Positions 27,001 to 37,000 of a stretch of DNA of 64,000 bases are shown one piece after another. Where the stretch lies: contig JASANG010000039.1 in the NCBI GenBank assembly GCA_030248215.1, positions 287,591-351,590 of the forward strand, read 5' to 3'. Positions within the stretch are counted from its first letter, which is position 1, and each line of letters opens with the position of its first letter. The position numbers and the translations under genes were made by a program. Source of the stretch: Enoplolaimus lenunculus (lineage: Eukaryota; Nematoda; Enoplea; Enoplida; Thoracostomopsidae). The notes below the pieces were generated by a model. It was not told the origin of the DNA and ran no database searches. It saw nothing but the letters and a program-made list of their open reading frames with translations.

Positions 27001-28090
27001 GAAAAAACTTTATTTTTACGCAGAATTGCCAGTAAAACCTCACGAGCGAAGGGACCACCCATTGACAATTTTTCAACATAAAACATTTAAAAGAAAAGGC
27101 CTCAAGCCTTTCCCGCCGCCCACTCTAAAACCGCAAGTGTGTCAAAACGGCGGTGGGAAATTAGTTTTTTGATATATGTGCCTGCTTCACCTTTAGTTAA
27201 TTTTTTTTCCTTCTGCTGCCGTCGGCGCTCTAAAAATTCGGTCAAACTCATTTGCTTTGGTCGATGATATGGTAGTGAGCAGTCTGTTTGTCTTATTAAA
27301 CGTTGCGATTCTGCATGAATCGCGGCTAGCGCCGCTTGCGATGATTTCCGCTTTGGAAGCACTACAGCTGATTTCTGTTGCACGCCATTATTTGTTTTCG
27401 CCACCATTGTTTGGGTACCACATACAACTTCAACATTTGCGGGATCATTCTGAGTTTCAGTCTCTTCGTCGCTACCAGATTGGTGCGAGTTGGGTAAAAC
27501 TGAAACACATTATTCCGAACTTAAACTCTAACGGAACAACAGCAGAAACATGCCTTAATGTATTAATTCAAACTTATGCAATCTTTAGAAATCTATGTTC
27601 TATACGTACCGACAAACACAACAACCCCTCGAGAAGCATGGATTTTTAGGAATATATGTACGCGTTACAATTATTCCGAACTTAAACTCTAACTGAACAA
27701 CAGCACAAACATGCCTTTACGTTTGCATTAATTCTAACTTGTACAAACTTTGGAAATCAATGTTCAATACGTACCGACAAACACACCAACAGTCCGAGAA
27801 ACATCGTATTTTTAGAAATATATGTGCGCGTTATAATTATTACGAACTTAAATTCTAACTGAACAGCAGCAGAAACATACCTTTATGTGTTAATTCAAAC
27901 TTGTGAAAACTTTGGAAATCAATGTTCAATCCGTACCAACTAGACAACAAACATGTATTTTTAGATATATATGTACGCGTTATATTAACTCAATGCAATA
28001 CCCTCACATATATTTTGCAAGTATGCGTATAGTGTTTTCACCTGCAGATTGGTTTTCATTTTCTTCTTCGCTGAAAATATCCGTGCCCAT
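14371..28090 (-). CDS. CLSPN: Claspin, replication-checkpoint mediator (20 exons)
   Basis: Claspin travels with replication forks in the nucleus and presents Chk1 to ATR. Exons (high to low): 28090-28042, 27499-27191, 25937-25843, 25036 to about 24700, 24432-24262, 23851-23733, 23417-23287, 22973-22851, 22648-21996, 21793-21659, 20796-20669, 20479-20074, 19494-19419, 18886-18786, 18464-18349, 17787-17609, 17085-16971, 16154-16054, 15052-14768, 14472-14371. All have GT-AG borders and all joins keep phase except exon 4 to 5, where no donor fits. Against recalled human Claspin I see the N-terminal SQRLIR...SLPYHRPK block, PGGQKLIELKKAL, an acidic middle, LDDLLTLCSGQF, the EAELSGSE...LPSDDEL...LEDGDLHSD core, SLLCRGAQALEKLA and the C-terminal RSIL. 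Predicted length is about 1,230 residues; human is 1,339. The start is the first ATG of exon 1. Exact borders are by eye. Confidence 0.9.
15231..16007. mobile_element. MITE with C-rich interior, in Claspin intron 18
   Basis: The 17-bp end ACTGGCTTCTCCACAGC (15231-15247) is exactly inverted at 15991-16007. Just inside both ends lie blocks of 'ccccccagg' and 'ggccccccgg', giving two very GC-rich islands in an AT-rich locus; the central 450 bp is AT-rich. No coding capacity and no clear target duplication. It lies in the intron between Claspin exons 18 and 19. Confidence 0.8.
17609..20479 (-). CDS. CLSPN: Claspin exons 12-16: conserved C-terminal core
   Basis: Joined exons read ...FTEQGKLRKEYF, EHEAELSGSEADLDENDD, DYESEEGDLDEELPSDDEL, RRQVGQLYQKQELDADKRHL, EAYLEDGDLHSDSKRMRRF, ...IEKKALERKHWMQQK. 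Each block has a counterpart in human Claspin ([68 protein letters not shown]). Donors are GTAAGT, GTAAGT, GTAAGT, GTATAG and GTGAGA. A hAT-like MITE occupies the intron between 18349 and 17787. Confidence 0.9.
17905..18203. mobile_element. hAT-like MITE in Claspin intron 15, 8-bp TSD
   Basis: GTTTCTAT flanks both ends (17897-17904 and 18204-18211). Ends read TAGGGATGTCGCGATGCC and, inverted, TATGGGTGTGCCGATTAATC. The interior is rich in 'cgatgcc'. It shares words with the fragment near 360-455. No coding capacity. Confidence 0.8.
18970..19045. repeat. Dispersed repeat fragment (copy 1 of 2)
   Basis: The segment 'ctatatattaa...ccccacatacgtat...gggcagc' recurs near 33198-33270 with few differences. 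Both copies are followed by 'ttttgtttacgtta'. Family unknown. This copy is within a Claspin intron. Confidence 0.5.
21204..21554. mobile_element. hAT-like MITE, GGTCTCGG family, in Claspin intron 10
   Basis: Starts CAGGGATGGGAGTCTCTG and ends ACCGGTTATGCCTG. The flanking 8-mers CTCGGAGC (21196-21203) and CTCGGGGC (21555-21562) match at 7 of 8. Internal words 'ggcaagcctcggtatta' and 'agtctcggtggt' match the longer copy at 3596-4369, so this one is a shortened member. Confidence 0.75.
21659..22648 (-). CDS. CLSPN: Claspin exons 9-10: acidic region and Chk1-binding motif
   Basis: Exon 9 (22648-21996) opens KNKYIDAEAEV and runs through a Glu/Asp-rich stretch, then ends INGS at the join with exon 10 (21793-21659). 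Exon 10 holds LDDLLTLCSGQF at about 21682-21717. This fits the Chk1-binding consensus ExxxLC(S/T)GxF, although Asp replaces the leading Glu. In vertebrates the Ser/Thr of this motif is phosphorylated and docks on Chk1. Human Claspin has three such motifs; I find only one here. Confidence 0.85.
25251..25675. mobile_element. hAT-like MITE in Claspin intron 3
   Basis: The left end GCTGGGTTCAACTGGAATTG and the right end, inverted, CAGGGTTCCAGGAGGAAC are related. CTGATAG lies directly outside both ends. The interior repeats 'ttcctgttcc' and 'ccggttcctg', like the CCGGAATT family at 5.0-6.7 kb. Confidence 0.65.
26400..26500. repeat. GGTCTCGG element fragment
   Basis: A short block 'gatgtcggtctcggtttttc' with 'aaccgagaccac' just after it. 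It matches the end of the GGTCTCGG family. The other end is not identified. It lies in Claspin intron 2. Confidence 0.5.
27191..27499 (-). CDS. CLSPN: Claspin exon 2, conserved LPYH block
   Basis: Encodes ALAAIHAESQRLIRQTDCSL followed by PYHRPKQMSLTEFLERR. It corresponds to the human segment with SETQRLIRESALNLPYH and DFFKR, one of the most recognisable Claspin motifs. The acceptor is TTTCAG at 27500 and the donor GTGAAG follows 27191. An open frame continues past the donor, but the phase-correct join to exon 3 (ELSNKMKPKN) is preferred. Confidence 0.85.
27509..27990. repeat. Three-copy tandem repeat (about 163 bp) in Claspin intron 1
   Basis: The phrase 'attattccgaacttaaactc' starts copies at about 27509, 27670 and 27835. 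Each copy continues with 'aacagcagaaacatgcctt', 'gtaccgacaaacac' and 'atatatgtacgcgtta'. The third copy is the most diverged and is cut short near 27990. No coding frame runs through it. Confidence 0.75.
28042..28090 (-). CDS. CLSPN: Claspin exon 1 (start codon)
   Basis: Reads MGTDIFSEEENENQSA and then a donor GTGAAA after one base of the next codon. Exon 2 supplies the missing two bases at its TTTCAG acceptor (27499) and continues LPNSHQSGSDEETETQ. The ATG is supported by phase and by the acidic Claspin-like N terminus, but no upstream promoter or trans-splice site could be confirmed. Confidence 0.7.
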
Positions 28091-28499
28091 ATTTCGTTAA
28101 GTAAGCTTTTAAGTCTATAAATATGTAAACTACATTGATACTTAAACAGGCTGAATTGTGACCCAACTAATAGTGCATCGCACACTATACGCAGTGGCGA
28201 ATCCGAAAATTTCGATAGCAACGCGAGGAATATGTTAGTGTAAAAATTCAGCAAGGCGGGCGAGAAGAAAACGTAGTGTCTAAGGTAAATTATAATACAA
28301 AATTTTGATACTTGTTTGGGGCGTGGTCTGACAGGACATGGTGGATCCCATACTGAAATTCCTGTATGCATAGTGAAACAATAAAAGTTTGTCACTGACA
28401 AGATAATTGCCTTTGGGGGGGGGGGGGGGCAAATGGCAAACAAAAGTCAGGGTGTTGTATATATATACCCAAAATAAAAGGAGACTCACGAACGGTGCT

Positions 28500-29370
28500 G
28501 ACCAGGGATGTGCGGTATGTGAGACATGCTTGTCCAGATGCATATGCAATTTATATGCAATGCACATTGTGTATTATGCTTGCCGGGAGCATACGGTAGA
28601 CACATATAGTCGACGAAAAATGCAGTTGGACAGGCGGGCTGCGCGGCGTAGTATTCGCTTAAGGGTGCGCAGACTGAGAGTTTGCTACCTGTTCTGGAGG
28701 CCCGCTTTTACAACTGCTTAGTTAAAAAGTCTATCTAGACTGAGGGTCACGCCGTGAGCGCTGTCAGTCTACGTAGGAGCCAAGGACCTCAGGCTTTTCT
28801 ACCAAGCAGCTGGAAAAGCGGGCTAGAGCGGGGATCGAACTCATCCTACGGATCCTTAAGCGAACATCCTACCACTGCGGCACGTAGCCCGCCGCTCCAA
28901 CTGCATTCTTCGTCAACTATATGTTTCGACCGTATGCTGCCAGCTAGCATACATATAAAGCACTGCACTATATTGCATGTGCACATAACGGGCAAGCATG
29001 TCTCACATGCTTACAAGCGCAATGGTAAACTGCCACGCTATGAACACGATATCCAGTCGAAAATAGCATGGACGGTCGAGGGACGACCTTGTTGAAAATA
29101 CGGGCATATAAGCATGTGCGACATGGTTGCACTTGTGCAAATGCAATGCACATTGTGTAGTATGCTTGCCGGAGCAAACGGCCGACACATATTGTCGACG
29201 AAAAATGCAGTTGGACAGGCGGGCTGCGTGGCGGAGTGTTCGCTTAATGATCCGTATGCTGATAGTTCGATCCCCGCTCTAGAGGCCCGCATTTCCAGCT
29301 GCTTACTTGAAAGGTCTGATGTCCATGTTCCTACCTTGACTTACAAGCAGATGCAACATGCTCGGTAACG
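28500..29370. repeat. Three tRNA-derived repeats in alternating orientation
   Basis: The copies lie at about 28503-28735 (forward), 28740-29010 (reverse) and 29100-29340 (forward). Each has a tRNA-like core starting GCGGGCT and ending GCCCGC: 28634-28705, 28818-28892 (reverse) and 29219-29290. The cores have an A-box-like GTGGCGGAGTG and B-box-like AGTTCGATCCCCGC. The shared flank has 'gcaatgcacattgtgtagta', 'gtcgacgaaaaatgcagttg' and, after the core, 'cagctgctta'. A fourth copy is at 41605-41830. This is the form of a tRNA-derived SINE; no independent tRNA function is claimed. Confidence 0.7.
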
Positions 29371-29456
29371 GGCAAAAATTGACCGAGACCGAGACCAAAC
29401 AGTCTCGGTCTCGGTTGTCGGGTCTCGGTTTTTGACCGAGACCGTACATCAGTGGT
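29363..29456. repeat. GGTCTCGG/CCGAGACC cluster
   Basis: About 90 bases of alternating 'gaccgagacc' and 'ggtctcggt', so it can fold back on itself. It matches the GGTCTCGG element family. It directly precedes the 106-codon open frame at 29472. Confidence 0.6.
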
Positions 29457-29471
29457 GATGGCAAACGAGTA

Positions 29472-29792
29472 ATGGATTCAGCGAACACGCTAGGCCGTGC
29501 AGTTTTTCGGCAGGTGGAGCGTCAACTAAACGAGCACAGCAATAAACGAATTATGAAACTGCACACGGAAATGTATTTCTCCGCGAGTGGCATGAAAATT
29601 TACCAAATTTTCACAAACCTTATAAAAAGCTCGAAGTTTTGGGCAACAGCATATAAAAATCGGGGAGCTGTATCTCTCCTCGTCTCAATCGCAGTTATGG
29701 GGACACGCTCCTTCGGCCTCAACAGGCGCCTTTTTTGCAACCGATGTATGCTGAAGCCTGTTTCAATTCTAAAGAAGCGCATGACTAGCTAA
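29472..29792 (+). CDS. Hypothetical 106-residue protein
   Basis: An uninterrupted frame from ATG to TAG on the plus strand, about 1.4 kb upstream of Claspin and divergent from it. The product is basic (many Arg and Lys), with a modest hydrophobic stretch GAVSLLVSIAVMG at about residues 65-77 and two Cys near the C terminus. I do not recognise a family. Codon use looks more protein-like than the surrounding AT-rich repeats, but a chance ORF cannot be excluded, and a missing upstream exon is possible. Confidence 0.35.
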   Translation: MDSANTLGRAVFRQVERQLNEHSNKRIMKLHTEMYFSASGMKIYQIFTNLIKSSKFWATAYKNRGAVSLLVSIAVMGTRSFGLNRRLFCNRCMLKPVSILKKRMTS

Positions 29793-30735
29793 GTGTTTAA
29801 AAGAGTTCTACATGCGCATTTCAAATCAAGGTTTACACGTTTAATTATTCGCCGTCGAAATTTCAAATGCAACTTGTTAGTGCGCCATGACACTGCACGT
29901 GCATGCAATGAATATCAATTTGACTTTCCATTTTTAGTTGAAATTACGTCAATAAATCCAGGCCCTATAAGCCGTTAAAACAGGTTTCAGGGACTGGATA
30001 TAATTCTGCTAGATGCTTTAGTTGTGAAGTTGGTCTGACTGTAAAGGTTCTACGATTTGATGTGTATGTTGTTGAAAATCCTTCAATACCTCTCTCACAT
30101 TTCTAAAAGACTCTAAACCTTAATACTTGATCAACAAAATATAATCTGAATTTTTAATTCCGGTATAGGACATCACATAGATATTTTAGCGTATCGTTCT
30201 ATAATATTGTCTAACAGGTAAACAGATTTTATTTTTAAACATACATGTATTAAACTGTGAATTATTGCACCTCGTATTATAATGCGACGCAACATGCAAG
30301 TGCGTTTAACAGACGCCCTAACCTGCAGTGCTTCAATGTACCTTCCGCGTTAAGAAATTTCAAAGTTTGTTTTAATACATCTATGTACCAACCAACACTG
30401 TGAACTTGAAAGTATGTACAATGCAGGGACTGCTCTCCTTCAGGATAAACGTGCCCTTTAGAATCCGTAGAACAAATGTGGTGGCAGTACACACAACATA
30501 ATTTTACCTTGAAATTTCAAGAAATTTACGTTCTTAAATTTTCAATAAATTAATGTCTTGTATTTCAGAGATTAGTAACCTTTCGTTGTCTAATATTCAA
30601 GAATTATATAATGTTATTATTTTTATATGACCTATAAAGTTGCTGCATTTAATATATTCTTATAATAACCTGTATATAAATAATCCAATTTCAATGATAT
30701 TTTTGGTTGAGCTCAGGCTCCCCCAATCTAAGTTT
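29793..30735. other. Gene-free stretch
   Basis: AT-rich. No repeats with clear ends and no supported coding exon. Confidence 0.4.
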
Positions 30736-31251
30736 ATGCGGGGTTCACGTTACCGATTGTGCGCTTGGGATCTGTTTTGTCACCTACCCATAGCAGGAGG
30801 TAGAAACAACCTATATGAATAGGTTGCTAGCTAGCTACTACCCATATGGGTACCTTACGTTTGTAGCTATGGGTAGCTAGTCTTCGGTTTGTTACCCATA
30901 TGGGTACCTTGAGTTTGTTTTAACAATATTTATAGTTTATGTTATTTTTTAGATTTTTTCCAAAGATATATTGTAAAAAAGACTAAACCAGACTTGTAAA
31001 ACAAAACTCACTGTACTGAGCTGTTTTAAAAAGCAAGCTTGAAAGTGCATTATGTTGACATCTATATGGGCTACGAGTAGACATCTCGACTCTACCCATA
31101 TGGGTAGGTCAATATTTCAAAAACCTAGCTATGTGCAACATTTTATTTTCTGTTGGTATCCATATGGGTAACAAAAAAGTTAGTGTGTACCGCCATGAGC
31201 ACAGTGACAAAACAGGTACCAAGCGCACAACTGGTAACGTGAACACCGCAT
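30736..31251. mobile_element. MITE with CCCATATGGG palindromes inside
   Basis: The left end ATGCGGGGTTCACGTTACCG is inverted at the right end (GTAACGTGAACACCGCAT), and similarity continues for about 48 bp ('gtgcgcttggga', 'ctgttttgtcac'). The interior carries several TACCCATATGGGTA palindromes. The terminal bases are shared with the foldback element at 9219-10558, but the interiors differ. No coding capacity. Confidence 0.8.
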
Positions 31252-31837
31252 TACGTCTTGGACGTAGGTTGTTATAACAAATCTCTGTGTTTTATTTCAG
31301 ACTTATTTGTCTTATATTTCAGAAATATTATTTATATTTCAGAAATATTTGTCTTAAAATCGTTCATGAAACAAAGTCTTAAATTTAAGACATTTTAGTG
31401 TGAAAATTTACAAACCCATATTTCTAAAACATTAAAACAATTAAACGTCTTGAATTCATGACATATATGTCTGGAGCCTTTAAGATATTATTGTCTTAAA
31501 TTTCATACAACATTTCTTGAATACAACACAATACACTTTGTATGTATTCACACCTTTTATACAAAGAAGAGAATTTGAAACAAAATAAAAACATACACAG
31601 TACACATAATTCAACACATATTTCAACATGCATAAACATATTTTTTGAAGTCCCTTTCCAGGGTGTACACACAAAATAATTTCTGCATTCGTACTTTCTT
31701 GAAATTTTGTAGACACAAATGTCTGGTATTTCAGACATTAATAGCCTTGAGTAGCGCAGAAATTTGTGTCTGACATGGTTAAAACATGAATTTCTTATAT
31801 TCAAAATGTTGCCATTTTATAAAGAAATATATTTTAG
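31252..31837. repeat. Degenerate TCTTAAATTTCAGA-type short repeats
   Basis: The words 'gtcttatatttcagaaata' and 'gtcttaaatttaagac' recur from about 31280 to 31500 and again at about 32580-32720. They look like decayed short tandem copies. No gene is seen. Confidence 0.45.
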
Positions 31838-32412
31838 CTTGGTTCACGTTCTCATGTTTATTGGAATCAACATAAAATATTGTGAATAAAATAGCGGAAA
31901 TGACGACAAAATGTGAATGCCACATGTCATTTAGTTTGCAAATCCGTGATCTCAAGGAATCATCGCATATTAACAGGCATATATTTGTCACATGATATCA
32001 TTGGACATTTATGCTAATATCATATGGATATGATATTCCAAAACTTTACTAAATACAAAACAACCCGACAATACAATTTGCGCGCACTGATAAAATAGTA
32101 ATGCAGCATTCAATGATAACGAATGTTGAATTAGCTTTTAATTTTTGTGTTTCTGGTGAAAATTTTCCCTAAATATTTTCCTAAGAGCAAATAGTTCAGT
32201 AGACATTTTCAAACATGTCATGTGATATCGACAGAGAATATTTCGAATATCATGCGATATTGCAGTAAAAACAGTGTCTGTTACTTCAGGATAGCAGACA
32301 GTTCAAGTTGTTTGAATTTGATAGCCGATCAACGTGCAGACAAAATGTTTCCCGCTATTGTAATGGGACAGAACGTGTTCCAGATTGTTCCAGGTATAAC
32401 GTGAATTCCACA
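31838..32412. mobile_element. Possible MITE, GTTCACGTT ends (degenerate)
   Basis: 'ggttcacgtt' at 31840 and 'ataacgtgaattccac' near 32396-32411 are an approximate inverted pair of the GCGGGGTTCACGTT type. The interior includes ATATCATATG words, as in 9219-10558, and a segment also seen near 7915-8060. The boundaries are soft. Confidence 0.4.
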
Positions 32413-34021
32413 TTATTAATGTATATATGGAAAATCAAATTGCAACGATCTTCCGGACTGAGCTCAGGCTTTACCCCAACTAAAGATACGCCTTGGACGT
32501 ATCTTAGGGTTTAGGGTGTAAAAGTATGGTATATATTTGGTTTAGCCCTTAGTTCTGGAGTCGTTTCAATGGAAAATGTTTGTCTTGGATTTAAGAAGTA
32601 TTTGTCTTTTATTTTAGAACTATTTGTCTTATCGTTCATGAAACAGTCTTAAATTTCAAACTTTAAAGTCTCAAAACTTTCAGACCCATATTTCAGAAAA
32701 ATTTAAGACATAAGAGTATTACGTATACATTATAACGTGGATGACCCTTTATATTTGCAGACGATGCGGTTTTGTGAACAAAACTTCAATGAAAAATATA
32801 TGTTTATAAAATATAAAAGGTTTTAAATTAAAGCGTTATAACATCCTAAAAGTCTAAAATATTACGAGCAATTTTAATTTTACGATCATCGGGCGTACTT
32901 ATGTGCGCACGGCCCTCACAGTAAAACAAACTTGCTTTTAACCAAATGCGAATTTATACTGTTTTAGCAGTTTATCAAATGGATTCAACTGCCAAGAATA
33001 TGACGTATTACTGAATATTGAAAATACCTGCGCAATTAGCAGTAAGTTGTCGAAGACGGTAGAAATTTAACAACAAATGCAGAATTTTTATTTTTCCCTA
33101 AAATAGGCTATTTCTTAGTTTTTGTTGCAAAAAGATAAAGTTTTTCACACAAAATTCGTTGTTCAATGTTGAGTCGTTTTATAATCACCAACTTATCTAC
33201 TATATATTAAGGCTGGAACGCCCCACATACGTATATTGGGCAGCTTTCCAACAAAGTTTTGTTTACGTTAAGCTAAAAACACAAAGAATCTAATGGGACT
33301 ACACAGACTGAATCAATTTCAACTCCGCCACAGTCAAATTCGACTCATTGATTCGCATGTTCGGCTATGCCGGAGTCCAATTTAACTCAGTTTGTATAGC
33401 CCCATGAAGTCTATTTCAGAGAGTGTTAATTTGACTCTCCATTTTTGCAGTGTAGCAATTGTTTATTATATATTTTATTTTTAAAATCAGTACAGTCTGT
33501 GTCTACACGGAACAATTTACAATAAATGCCCAAGCGCGCCGGATGAGTGAAGATATGTGTACTTATTTTCTTAACTCATTAATTTCAATGTCCATTGATA
33601 ACAGCCAAAAAAAAAGTTTCGAGACTCGGGTCGAAAGGCGCACCAGCTTTGCTTTGCCCCAGCTCTCCGAGCAGTCGGAATAAAATGTCCCACTTGACCT
33701 TAAGATGCAGCGTCTTTAGCAGCATTTCTTGTCAAAAAATCAACTACAAATTGTATGACATGGGTTGGAAGCAGGATGTAACCGGATATCCGTTTGCGTT
33801 GATCTTAAAGTTAGTATGCGGGACCATTCAAATTTTCTTCTGGAGAAATATATACCGGAAAATTATCATAGTTTGTTACTTATTACTTAAAAATCTTAAA
33901 AAAGTCTAATACAGATATATGCTACAATTGTTCGGTTTGACATACAAATGACATAATTCATTTAACATGTTTACCACCGAATCCGGCGCCCCTGCACCTA
34001 GCCGTAAATTTACATAACGTT
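32413..34021. other. Gene-free stretch, 3' flank of the ZP gene
   Basis: Contains the second copy of the 'ccccacatacgtat' repeat (about 33198-33270) and short TCTTAAA repeats near 32600. No supported gene. The 3' UTR of the ZP gene must lie just below 34022; no clear AATAAA was chosen. Confidence 0.4.
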
Positions 34022-37000
34022 TTAGCATTTACTAAACCGAGATCGCCAACATAATAACGCAGACGCAGTAATAGCGGCGCATAGCAACACTAACGTAACT
34101 GCCATAAGCATACTAAACGCAGTTCGTGTAAAGCATACGTCATCGTTATCAGCATGATCTATCTTGGGATTTCCAGTGATGTCATACTTGCCGTATTTTT
34201 GGACTATACGTTCATGATGAAGCCTATTAAGCGTTTCTATTAACTGGTCAGGCCCTCCACCAGCGATTTGTGAATTTAGCTCTGGGTCGTCTAGAGTATC
34301 AATGACACTAATTCCTGCAGTAACATCAATTTGATCTTTTGCATCCAACTGACCGTAGCTTCCTAAGCTCCGACCCCCGGGCAAATTGCTTGCGGGTCTC
34401 ATATTAGCCCGTACTGATCGTTTACCCCTCCCACAAATCGGTGGGGTAAGCCCTGCGCACTCGCCACGTTCAACTTGGCATAACTCAATAACACATTGAT
34501 AGTCAAGTATTGAGGTATCGGAAAACTTATAACCATGAGTTCGAACGTACGCAACCACACTTTCAGATCCGCCTATAAGTTGTGACCCTTCTATAACACC
34601 TCCGGTGGAACCCACAGGTTTGTAGCCAACGTTGTTACTGCTGCCTCCCCCTACCCCAATGTTTCCGGTCGCCGAGCTTGTTCCGGTTCCGAAGCCGTAT
34701 TTCACGTCCGGTTGAATTATTGGGTCAATAGCACATCCGTCGATGTCTAACAGATCAAAGCGATTGCCGCGTCCGTCGTTGACAAAACATGAATGAACCA
34801 AAAACCGGTGTCGCGTATCGTCACATTCCCATCGGTGAAATATTTCGTCTCCAATTTTAGCATACCTGAAATATTCAAAACGCCGATGCATGGTACTTGT
34901 TTACATTTTTCTGCACACTAATGTTATTTGAAGTTATTTTGATAGAAGGTAGCAGTCTTTCTTGGTTACCCCAAAATTGGTCCCTGGTAAAATGACAAAC
35001 AGCACATGCAGGCTTTATAATTGACTTGCTGTAAAACCCGCGAATTGATGACCAGGCTGCGTCAAACCCAAACATTACCGAGACCTTTATATTAAAAATA
35101 TGCTAATTTTGGACAATATACTGATGTTGGCTGCTTTAAAGAATTGTTCATCGATTGAGACAATGTCGCAAGACAAGCAAGCTAGAAGCCTGACGCATAT
35201 ATTCATTGATAAACTCCTCAAATTCGTTATTTTTGGATCCAACGCAGGTTTTCAAATCTAACGTGCCCTTCAACGGCGTACTTTTTCCAAGCCGTCTACC
35301 AACCGGGATGGTCGGAAGCTCTAAACGCGGCCCAGCTTAGTCTCTAAAGGTCATCTTACGTTTACCATATGCAAATGTCTGTTACTATTTGGCCCATGAA
35401 CAGATCAGGAGCGGAATGTTTTTCTGTGGGACTGCAATAAGGTAAGCTTAAGCGATAGACTATTTTCTGCTTTAGCTTAGCTTAGGCTTAGGCTTAGGTA
35501 CAAAAGCAAATTCTAAAGCTAACTTTAGCTTAGGCTTAGGCATATAAAATTCATTTTTTACGTTTAAGCTCAGGCTTAGGTTAAGAATAAGTCTTAGGTA
35601 TAAAAGTTGATTCTTACGCTTAAGCTCAGGCTATTAAAGCTTAGGCTTAACATAACGTTTGCACTACTGTTACTGCCCTGTTCTATACATTAGAGCCTTT
35701 ATATTTCAAATCAAACTCAAAATTCAGAAAAATCACATGCTTTACTTCAACAGCGGACCGTCCGGCGATTCAGAATGAATCGTATAAGAGCAGCTTGGCA
35801 TTTTCGCAGTGTCAAACAACTCTGTCGTTCCAATCATACTCATATCGATTGAATTTGTAACTCGTTTAATGTTGCGGAAGAAACACATGCACCGAAACGC
35901 CCGATCAGCCTGTAATGCCAGATTTAAAAGAGAGCATTCTCAAACATGGAAGTACCTCTCGTTTTGGTTTCTGCAATCATAAGCTATTTCCCGGGACATA
36001 AGGGGGGGTGCTGTCCGAGACATGTAATAGGTACCGCATGCATATATTGTTTAGTATATCTGTCTAAGCAATAGTGGATGATGCATACTTCAACAAGAGT
36101 ATTCAACTGGGTACATTTTGTGTAGGATAGAATGTAGCCGACACGCGTTGCGTTTTGTTGCACCTCCACTCTCAAACCATGCCGATGTATATATCGTTTC
36201 AATGACCCCCTCTAAATAAGGGTGGGGGTCGGCCAAAAACGTTACGACCAGTGGTACATAATGCACTCTTGGTAATAGCTTAAAAACGAAGTGCCAACAT
36301 GTAGCGAACACAAATTCGATTGTTAACAAGTGGTTCATGTCGAAAGATAATTAGTTTTCAGTCATTACCTAAAGGTTCAACCAATAATATTGCAACAAAA
36401 TTTTTTAAAATTTTACATTCACCAATCTGATTATTTCGCTTTCTTGGTGTGGTTTTTATAGTTGTTCTAGAGTAACCAATCGCCCTTCACAGGATAACTT
36501 TGAAAAAGATTGCAATTTTTGGTGAATTTCCTGTTGCAAACAATTTCATGCAATGAATCGATACGGTTCGCAAGTTTGAAAACAAATTACAAACTGGTAA
36601 TGGGTGCTGCGCATAATACCCTACCTTAGTAACAAACGTGCCGTGAAAACTGACAACAATAACCAATGAAAATACCAGCCCTTCGAGTGGTCCCTGAGTA
36701 TTTCGGGTGCGTTGCATGTTGCAATCGCCTTGTCCAATCATCATTGAAAATTTATCCTGATTGTCATTGGTTGCAAAATTGCGTGCACAACGCTCGTCAT
36801 CTGCAAGGCCTTTGATGTAAACTCTTCCTAAAACAAATTATAACAGGCATTCTTAATTGTATATAGCACCTGTTATCAGTTAGTAATAAATTTTCAAACA
36901 AGCAATCTGCGCCAGCTGCGGATGTAAACACTCTGCTCACAACAAGAGCCAATCATATGCAAAAAATGTGCTTAATTTTAAAATTCTCCATGGGTTGATT

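Larger units (their letters stand above)
34865..36827 (-). other. ZP gene exons 2-3 and introns, splice evidence
   Basis: Exon 2 begins after TTTTAG at 36828 and ends before GTAGGG at 36624. Exon 3 begins after ATTACAG at 35910 and ends before GTAAAG at 35745. Exon 4 begins after TTTCAG at 34866. Exon 3 encodes the typical MIGTTELFDTAKMPSC segment of the ZP linker. Introns carry fragments of a TTAGGC-rich element (35440-35690) and of a repeat near 36000-36300. Confidence 0.85.

Noticed and set aside
28407-29368. Several overlapping frames of 60-113 codons
   Set aside because: All lie in the tRNA-derived repeats and change frame between copies; no splice or family support.
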